A DNA stretch of 64,000 nt, taken from the NCBI GenBank assembly GCA_023078555.1, contig JALAAN010000010.1:992001-1056000 (forward strand), given 5' to 3'. The notes under the pieces are model-generated. The model was given only the letters and a program-made list of their open reading frames with translations. It did no database searches and was not told the DNA's origin. Origin of the DNA: Ulva prolifera (lineage: Eukaryota > Chlorophyta > Ulvophyceae > Ulvales > Ulvaceae). Each line of letters starts with the position of its first letter. Positions within the stretch are counted from its first letter, which is position 1. Below, piece by piece: positions 57,199 through 64,000 of the stretch. Both the position numbers and the translations under genes were made by a program.

Positions 57199-57798
57199 CT
57201 AATCGACATCCGTCAAAGTGGATCTCGGAATTGTCGTTGGCTTGAGCTCCACATCTGGAGGACTGTAGTGGCACCTGCCGTTTGTACACAGCTGCATGTC
57301 TACGAAGGTGTAAATTAAGAATGATAATTTGCAAGTCCACCCGAGGCCCGACTTGATGAGGAGGAGTTTGCAAGCCTGCACCTGGCAGCCGCTGTGCTGC
57401 TGGTGACGCTGTCGGAGATGCCAGCAGCGAGCAGGCCGAGAACGGAATGCGAAGTTCAGCCTGCTAAAAAGCATATGATGCGCAAAAACTCGAAAAGTGA
57501 CAGTAGTCTTCCGCGTGCAATCTCTCGGCTGTAACGTGCTGTAGATCAGAAGCCGCGAGTTCTTGTGTGGCAATGCATGCAGTTGTACGCAGGATCTGCC
57601 ATGAACAATCAGCGACCGTAAGCTGCTTATGATGAAGTCATCGAAATTATTGGTCAGCGTAGCTTCTTCGTAGCATCGGTAGCTGAAGTTTTCCGGCATT
57701 TTGCAGCGTGTCGCGGGCTCAACAGTGCGGCACCTTTCCCGGCTACAGAGGTAGCTCCGATTTGCACACACAAATCGGTCATCCACCAAAGCATACAT
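57199..57798 (-). CDS. Hypothetical Cys-containing protein, doubtful
   Basis: Open frame of 199 residues with an ATG start at 57798. It contains several Cys pairs near the start (FVCANRSYLCSRERC) and scattered Cys later, but no signal peptide, domain or repeat that I recognise. The base composition is less GC-rich than in the confident genes. It could be a single-exon gene, an exon of a larger gene, or chance. Confidence 0.25.
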   Translation of the reverse strand: MYALVDDRFVCANRSYLCSRERCRTVEPATRCKMPENFSYRCYEEATLTNNFDDFIISSLRSLIVHGRSCVQLHALPHKNSRLLIYSTLQPRDCTRKTTVTFRVFAHHMLFSRLNFAFRSRPARCWHLRQRHQQHSGCQVQACKLLLIKSGLGWTCKLSFLIYTFVDMQLCTNGRCHYSPPDVELKPTTIPRSTLTDVD

Positions 57799-58704
57799 AT
57801 GGTCAGCAGGTCTTGTCTGGAGAAGCGCTCAGGCGTTTTCAGGCCGGACTGTACGGACATGTCCTCCAGACTGCAGTGTCATTGACAGCAGAGCTGACCG
57901 AGCATGTATGCCATACAGTGTGGGGTACCTGCCTCATCCTGCCGCTCACACTTCTGCAGGTGCTATGTCCTGCTATCAGCAACTGGTCATGGAATTCAGG
58001 ACCCTGAAAGCGAATACCTGCTTGTATTGCCATCCCGTGGACACAGACACATCGTGATGTCCTGTGTGTTTGAGCACTGTGCCACATGTTATGTAATATG
58101 CATTAAGCTCTGTCGCCGCCATGTATAGCAACATGCTGTTTCTGAAGGCTGCATGATCGGTAGGTTGCTGTGGAATCCACAACAGTGTGGATGGTCTATA
58201 CTTTGCCAAGCAAGCTGAGTAGACGTATGCTCAGTCATGTCACACATCATCATCACAACCCTTTCGACACTGGTAAGTGACACGGTGCACTCATCATCAT
58301 TCAATTGTGTCTGCCTCATTAGGCTGATTCATCTGCCTGTTGTGTGTCAGAGCGGCTCGTGTGGGAGCGCAAAGGGACAATGCTCGGCACTTCATGTAAC
58401 GAACCAGGAGCCTGTGCTTGATGTGTAGACACGGAACGTGTTGCACAACAGAGTGTTCAGGACATCAGTACACACTGAATATCATTTTGATATCGTGCAC
58501 GCCTTACAGGCCAGAAGGAAAAACAGACACATTGCACCCAATTTGGTCAGTCGGATAAGGGACAAATGAATTATTTTGCATCATCTTTTCCTGGCTCCTG
58601 CACCATTGCAACAAATCATGTCATCAAACTGCAATTACCTGGAACAAACTCAACTGCTAGCCACAATTCCAGCTATATGAAGGCTACCTTGCTAGCATGC
58701 TGCA
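57799..58704. other. No gene recognised
   Basis: Between the doubtful 57.2-57.8 kb frame and the 3' end of VTI1. A plus-strand stretch at about 57960-58100 following a CTGCAG acceptor-like site has coding-like composition, but its partners were not found. Part of the region is likely VTI1 3' UTR. Confidence 0.35.
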
Positions 58705-59370
58705 TTAGAATATGTTACGGAGGATGAGGTAAAGAATGAGGCCTGCCAGAGCAACCATAACACAGTACATAGCGGCTTTGTTGGCGGATAATCTCCTACC
58801 CATGGCCACCAAGTGCTTCCGGGCAACCGTCAACCTTTCATCCGCGCTGTTAAGAGTCGCTCGACTGTGCTCAAGTGTCTCCCTCTGCCCCGCGAGGTTC
58901 TCCAGTGTTGCCATCCCAACCCGTTCTGTCTCGTCGAGCGCTGCCAGACCTTCCTCCAGTCGTGCGGCCGACCGATCTAGCACAGCTTGATTTGCAAGCA
59001 GCTGACCTCTGACTGCCCCCGAAGACCCCCCCGGCGCAGCACCCGCACGCAAATTTGCTCGAGCAGAAGAGTCTTGCTTGGACTTGAACGTTTGCCGAAG
59101 ATTAGCAGCATCTACCTGCAGTGATTTGATCTTCTTTTCACAGGCCTGACTTGTGGATACATTTGACATTTGTCCGCGTTCAAGGCCCATCCTCTTCAGC
59201 TGGCTGTCCATTTCCTTCAACTTCCCCTCTATCTGCTCCGCGAGACTGTCTTGCTCTCGCGCATACCGCTGACTACCCAATTTATCCAGCATGTCTTGAA
59301 CTGATGTCGCTGCTTCGCAATAGCGGCGGTGATAGAGCTCGAACAGCTCAGTGTCTGGATTAGCACTCAT
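58705..59370 (-). CDS. VTI1: Qb-SNARE VTI1
   Basis: Membrane-fusion SNARE acting between Golgi/trans-Golgi network and endosome or vacuole. Single exon, 221 residues, start ATG at 59370. The N-terminal helical bundle begins FELYHRRYCEAA, as in VTI1 proteins. A Ser/Gly-rich linker (about residues 105-122) precedes the SNARE helix from about residue 125 (LDRSAARLEEGLAALDETE), with the ionic zero-layer glutamine in LAGQRETLEHSRATL. After MGRRLSANK comes a C-terminal tail anchor (YCVMVALAGLILYLILRNIF). Length and order fit the family. No intron is seen, unusual among the neighbouring genes. It is divergent from TRAPPC2. Confidence 0.88.
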   Translation of the reverse strand: MSANPDTELFELYHRRYCEAATSVQDMLDKLGSQRYAREQDSLAEQIEGKLKEMDSQLKRMGLERGQMSNVSTSQACEKKIKSLQVDAANLRQTFKSKQDSSARANLRAGAAPGGSSGAVRGQLLANQAVLDRSAARLEEGLAALDETERVGMATLENLAGQRETLEHSRATLNSADERLTVARKHLVAMGRRLSANKAAMYCVMVALAGLILYLILRNIF

Positions 59371-59760
59371 GATGTCAGCGGTATCTTATCAATTGCTCTG
59401 AACACGTAACGTCACGAGAGCATCTATTATCCGTGGTCGCCATTGAGTGGAGTATGTAGCCCCGCTCATGTGCGCAAGGCATGAACACCGTACATAGCTC
59501 GGTGACATAATCCAGAGTGGCGCAGGTGCGTTGGTGAAGTAAACCCGCACGAGCCTATGGCAGCTCGTGTGTCGATCGGCTGAGCTGTAGCTCGAGACTT
59601 AGAGAGGGCAGATCAGTTAGTTTCAAAAAATCTCATAATCACGATTATGCAACTCCAGTTGTTGTTTAAATGAGCACGCATTGTTATGGAATGATGTGAC
59701 AGCAGGTATTACACGTCATTATCTTTCCGCTCCTACACCTGCAGCACATAGCTGAGTGTA
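59371..59760. promoter_or_regulatory. Bidirectional promoter region VTI1 / TRAPPC2
   Basis: Only 390 bp separate the start codons of two divergent genes, so their promoters and 5' leaders share this interval. An AT-richer part lies at about 59620-59720. No specific factor site was identified. Confidence 0.55.
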
Positions 59761-61239
59761 ATGGCGTCCACGGACAAGGTGTCCGTCCTGCGTGTGGCGA
59801 TTGTTACGGACACTGATACTCCAGTTTATGAGTATGACTTCATTCCGCCAACGGGGAGATCAGTTCCACCGGTGAGTCCACGAAGTACAAATAATCGCTG
59901 TGAAATAATGTTAGACGTGTAGGCCACGGCCCACATGTGCGCCAGCGGTGTTCACCTACTAGTCAGTGTCACCAGGAGGAGGACCTTTCAGCTCTGCTTG
60001 CTCAAACATTGCAAAGCTGAAGATGGGGACATCACAAATGTTTTACACAACTGTTCTACACAAGCTTCTTGCACATACCATGCTGTATCTCAGCTGTAAG
60101 CGATGTGCAGGATAGGACGCCTTACCTGCAGCAGCTTGTACTGCATGCTGCCCTGGACAACATCGATGATCAGAGATGGTCCAGCAAGGACAGCAACTGC
60201 TCCGGGTACTTCAAAGTGCGTTGCTGAGCTTTGGGAAAAAGTGCGACCTATATTCAGACGCATTCACCTCTGTGGAGCGCTCACAGTTGTATGAGAAAAA
60301 TCATGTTTTACAGTAGATGCCCAGGTGACTGAGGCAACTTCATCAACCCATGCGGTACTGGAGCTTGCAACGATACGAGCACACTGCCAGCAATGGCCTG
60401 GCAGTGGCTGCTGTTCGCGTGCTATTTGCGTCTACATAAAGGGGACACACGTCCACGTGTGTGACGCAGTGTCGTTGTGCGAAATGCCCAAGTTGGCCCC
60501 GCTTCAGATAGCGAGCCTGTACCATGGAACAGTTTAAGCAGCAGTAAACTTGATGCAACCCATGTGCAGAACCTGGATCGATTTGGAAAGATGGGCGTGA
60601 GCGCATTCGTTATGGCTGGAGGAGCAGTTGTGATGTTACTGTATGGGGAAGGCCGGTTCAGCGATGACCATGTCCGACACTTCCTGTTCGACGTTGGCGA
60701 GATATATATGAAGGTGCATCTCCTTGACTGTGTTGCATTCACTTTCCATTGCTGAGTCCTGCGATCGGTGCTGCAGTCTTGTTGACTTTGTTGACTGCAA
60801 GTGCCATCTGTGCGTTCGTCCAATTTCTTGAAAAGCTGACCTCCAGCTCGGCTGCGCATTTGGCTGCTCACAAGGCAACGGTAGAGGAAGTGGTGATGTT
60901 TGCTGCTGAGTTGCTGCCCTTTTGGTGCTATGGCTGATCTGTAGAATCAGTCAGTGCTCTGAAGGCATCATCACCATAGCAAGCCTGTGACAGCCACAGC
61001 TCTCAGGGCCGACTGCTGCCCTTTCCTCCTGATAGCGGGCCATGACCGCGCACATGGTGCATCTGTTGCTGTCCGCCAGCGCGAACACCAGCAGTTAGCC
61101 CATGGTCCTTTTTCCTCCAGAGGCCACTGTTCTGCAGGTCATTTTGAATCCACTCCACGATCCGGGCGAGAAAGTGACATCGCAGTCCTTCCACCAGCAA
61201 GTTCTGGGCAGTGCCCGTCGTAATCAGCTCCTCCTGTGA
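59761..61239 (+). CDS. TRAPPC2: TRAPP complex subunit TRAPPC2 (sedlin)
   Basis: Core subunit of the TRAPP tethering complex in ER-Golgi transport. Four exons, all joined in phase 0: 59761-59871, 60111-60215, 60570-60713, 61138-61239, about 153 residues (family about 140). Donors are GTGAGT, GTGCGT and GTGCAT. It has the longin-fold landmarks of sedlin: VAIV...TPVYEYDF at the start, then YLQQLVLHAALDNIDDQRW, then NLDRFGKMGVSAFVMAGG and LYGEGRF.., then FLFDVGEIYMKVILNPLHDP, corresponding to the YIK..NPFYEP motif of the family. The start is the ATG opening the conserved N terminus. Head-to-head with VTI1, another secretory-pathway gene. Confidence 0.9.
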
Positions 61240-62999
61240 TGGGCCCTCTCAACACAGCTTCTCGACCACACAGCCACCAACCTCATCCTCCCGCTGCTGC
61301 ACCCACATGGCCAGTATGCATGTCGTGGTTGCAGGAGGCGCACTCTTCGGCTTCAGCATAGCAGATACAGCGTGGCAGCGGTCGTTGCCATGTAGATCAC
61401 TCAGCTGTCAGGTTTGCCAGGCTGGTGAAGGAGTATGCACAACGCTTCGCCTGCCAGCCAATCTTCGAAATCTGTCAGAGTACCTGTGAGCGTATTTTAA
61501 TGAGTTTTGGTGCTGAAGATGTGGCGCGAATCTGTGCGTGGTGAAGCTTTTTCAGGGTATGTGCTTCATTGGCTGAGAGGCTTCGCGACCGTGGCGCGTG
61601 GGGGATGCGCGCAGCAGCAGTACAGGCATTGGGTTACAGTGCTCTGCCACGTTAGACTCTGTGGCATCAACTCGTATAATGTTTGAGCTCGGCCTCATCT
61701 CCTTTGCCAATGGCAGCCCGTTCCATTTTCAGCAAGAGACCACGTTGCCCCTGTAGTCACGGCGATGCTGCCCTCACACTGGCTCGGCAACCTAGGCAAG
61801 CCGCCGCAGAGGTGCAGCAACGTACTTGCGATAGCTGCAATGCACCGGGATTTGTGTTGAGATGCTGTTGCGGCCATGCTGTGGCCATGCGGGTGTGCAG
61901 ATCGTGGCGATTGTCCCTGCTGATAGCGAAGTTGAGAATATTCAGCCAATGTTTTTGAGGCCTTGTAAGTGTGACTTGGGGCGTAGCCTATTTTTGGGGA
62001 TCTCATCGCCCAGCGGTACATCTGAGCAGGGATAGCGGCAACGGTTTGATAGAGTTTTGGTGGTGCGGCCGATCTGAGCTGATGGTCTCCAGGCAGTCTG
62101 TGGAGCAGCAAGTGCCGATGGCTGAAACTCAGAGTGGCCTCGTATGTGATCAGGCTGCTCTGCTCCACGCTGTCACCATATGCATCAGCTGCTGGTACCT
62201 CCCCACCTGCTTCCGAATTGTGTCTTCAGGGCATGCACACGAGTACAGACTTTCTAAACGTTGCTGTTTTTGTATCGTTGCATACCCGCACGCATGATGT
62301 CTCCGAAAAAGTACCGTTGATGGTGTCATGTAAATTTCCCTGGGCTGTCTCCATACTCGTGCTAATGGTGCAGCTCGTTACTGCCAGCAAGCACTGAGAC
62401 TTCCACTTACACTTCCCAGCTGCAATCCGTTCAGTGCCAGGATTGAGTTGGATGAAAATGAAATGCTTCATATGTCGCTTTATTGCGAGTAAGCATGCCC
62501 GTTGCAAGCGACATGGGCACTGCAGAGTTCACCACCAGACCAGACGTTGGCAGTAGCCCTCGCTGCTGCACCCGTTATGATAGTCTGCAAAAAAGTATAA
62601 TTGTTAAATCACGCGAGTTCTATCGCAGCGGCTTTCCGCGCCTGACCTGGAGTCGATAGTATCGACTCGACACGTCCCAGCAGTGTAACGAATGTACCGA
62701 CGATCTACCGATACTCCACGATGCAGGGACTCCACGATGCAGGGCTTCACTCCGCAGGTTGCACAACAGCTGCCCAAGCTAATGCTGCACAGTCAGTGTC
62801 TCAGCAACTGTCTTTTTCATAGGTAACGTTATGCCCATGCACAGTGCCTGATGTGCACCAAGCACTCCTCGTCCAAACATCCCCTCACGGGCGTCATTAG
62901 CGAGTACGCAGTTCATGCAAATAGTTAGGCACGCTGACTTCGTTGAATCATGGTGTGACTGCGCGCGCCACGGAGGGTGTTGTGGGAGTGCTTCCCAGT
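61240..62999. other. No gene recognised
   Basis: 1.8 kb between TRAPPC2 and the P450 exon. Overlapping short open frames on both strands carry no family signal. Part of it should be the TRAPPC2 3' UTR and the P450 promoter. Confidence 0.45.
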
Positions 63000-63137
63000 A
63001 TGCCGCTCGTGCTGTGGGTGACCGTCGGCGTTGTGATCGTCCATCGCTGGCGCATGCGAAGACGAGCCAAGGACTTACATAAAATCCCAATAGGACCGGG
63101 CAGCATTCCGGTTCTTGGTCATGTCAATGTGCTGAAG
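63000..63137 (+). CDS. First exon of a cytochrome P450 (partial)
   Basis: 46 residues that look like a microsomal P450 N terminus: a membrane anchor (MPLVLWVTVGVVIVHRW), a basic patch (RMRRRAKDL) and the proline-rich hinge (PIGPGSIPVLGHVNVLK), followed by a GTGCGA donor in phase 0. A monooxygenase on the ER is the likely identity, but the subfamily and substrate cannot be told. No later P450 exon (I helix, ExxR or haem Cys loop) is visible in the remaining 860 bp, so the gene either has a long first intron and continues beyond the window, or is a fragment. Confidence 0.6.
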
Positions 63138-64000
63138 GTGCGATGTCCGCGTCCGACGTGTTGAGCTGTTCTCAAGCACCCAGTAGGACGATAGACAATC
63201 CTCTGCAACGAGATTCTCATCACATGGCGAGCTTCTGACAGCATGTCGTTCCTGACTCTGGCCCAGACTGCTGCAGTGTCCTCCCTGACATTTCACACCG
63301 CACTGTAGTCTAGCACAACGTATGACTCTGCATGCTTACATTCAGAGTTCGTTCCGCAACGGCATCTGGTTTATGTAACAGAATTCTGCAGCTTTTCTGA
63401 GCTTGAGTGTGTCCGGTCGTGCGACAAGTTCACCACGAGGCTATGCCGCGGTACCGGAGCATTATTTCCGCGAATCGGTCATCCTGAAACCACGCAGCAA
63501 GGCAGCTTGGTGTGCCTGTACTGAACATCTGGATGTCACGACTATCTGACGAACACGAAGGCTTATCGGCGGCACCCATACCAAGATACCAGCACCACCG
63601 CAATCTCTGAAGCAGCCAGTCTGCGGTGTTCGCCTCAGCTCACAATTTGTCCGTCAATACAATTCGTGGGTATTGTGAGACTGGATACACGCCCTTGCAC
63701 AACCACGTTGGGGAAGGTTGCATTGTGTAATTGCAAGACTTACTGCCCATCAACTCACATTATGCCCAGCCTGGAGAGGCTCGTGTGTCACTGTCCAAGT
63801 TGCACAAGCTGCACGCTGCACAGCCGAAGGCAGTCTGATACTCCTCCAACATCAATGCGCCTTCGAAATGCCTCTGTGGCTGTGCTATTGCATGGGCACC
63901 TTTCACGTGCATGCTCCAACTTGGAAACCTCAATAGGCGTTGGTGGATCTTCGGATGGGTACTTGTGGCAACCCAGTGATATGGCCGCTGCACCACTAAG
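63138..64000. other. Probably intron 1 of the P450 gene; no exon seen
   Basis: No stretch here matches the P450 segments that normally follow the proline-rich hinge. Short open frames on both strands have no recognisable content. Confidence 0.4.

Noticed and set aside
1-64000. tRNA, rRNA or snRNA genes
   Set aside because: Scanning by eye for T-arm (GTTCGAnnC) with a matching acceptor stem, and for conserved snRNA words, gave nothing convincing. A covariance-model search would be decisive.

Overview
This window is nuclear DNA of a eukaryote, most likely a green alga of the Chlorophyta, with Trebouxiophyceae the best guess. The genes have many short introns with GTGCGT, GTGCGA or GTGAGT donors and GCAG acceptors. 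Two proteins carry chloroplast transit peptides plus a thylakoid-lumen type signal. Several genes are plant or algal families (VIM/ORTHRUS, RETICULATA-related, the plant-type dicarboxylate/tricarboxylate carrier), and there is a plant-style Ty3/gypsy element. Exon joins below were worked out by hand from matching phase, splice sites and protein families. No database search was run.

Layout. 1.3-4.6 kb (+): RING-SRA-RING ubiquitin ligase of the UHRF1/VIM type, linked to DNA methylation. 5.9-8.0 kb (+): RETICULATA-related chloroplast envelope protein. 8.6-9.6 kb (-): intronless one-helix membrane protein, unrecognised. 10.2-16.4 kb (+): a whole-looking, young Ty3/gypsy retrotransposon with 203-bp LTRs and a 5-bp target duplication. 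17.0-18.6 kb (-): LSM12 in five exons, divergent from the mitochondrial 2-oxoglutarate/malate-type carrier DTC at 19.3-22.3 kb (+).

24-44 kb is the most unusual part. Two related genes for very long, low-complexity, apparently plastid-targeted repeat proteins lie on the minus strand at 24.0-28.0 kb and 34.6-40.8 kb. The second has an array of 28- and 53-residue modules covering about 4 kb, with higher-order repeats at DNA level. An RS-rich protein gene (29.9-32.3 kb, +) lies between them. The DNA upstream of both repeat genes is similar, and a decayed RS-like sequence follows the second, so the region looks like an old tandem segmental duplication in which the repeat gene expanded.

47.4-48.9 kb (-): a secreted Cys-rich, very acidic protein. 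About 8 kb follows with no gene I can support. 58.7-61.2 kb: a head-to-head pair of membrane-traffic genes, the Qb-SNARE VTI1 (-) and the TRAPP subunit TRAPPC2/sedlin (+). At 63.0 kb the first exon of a cytochrome P450 begins, with the rest not seen before the window ends.

The genes are ordinary nuclear housekeeping genes and no operon-like pathway is evident. The only arrangements that suggest joint regulation are the divergent pairs LSM12/DTC and VTI1/TRAPPC2, and the only local family is the repeat-protein pair.
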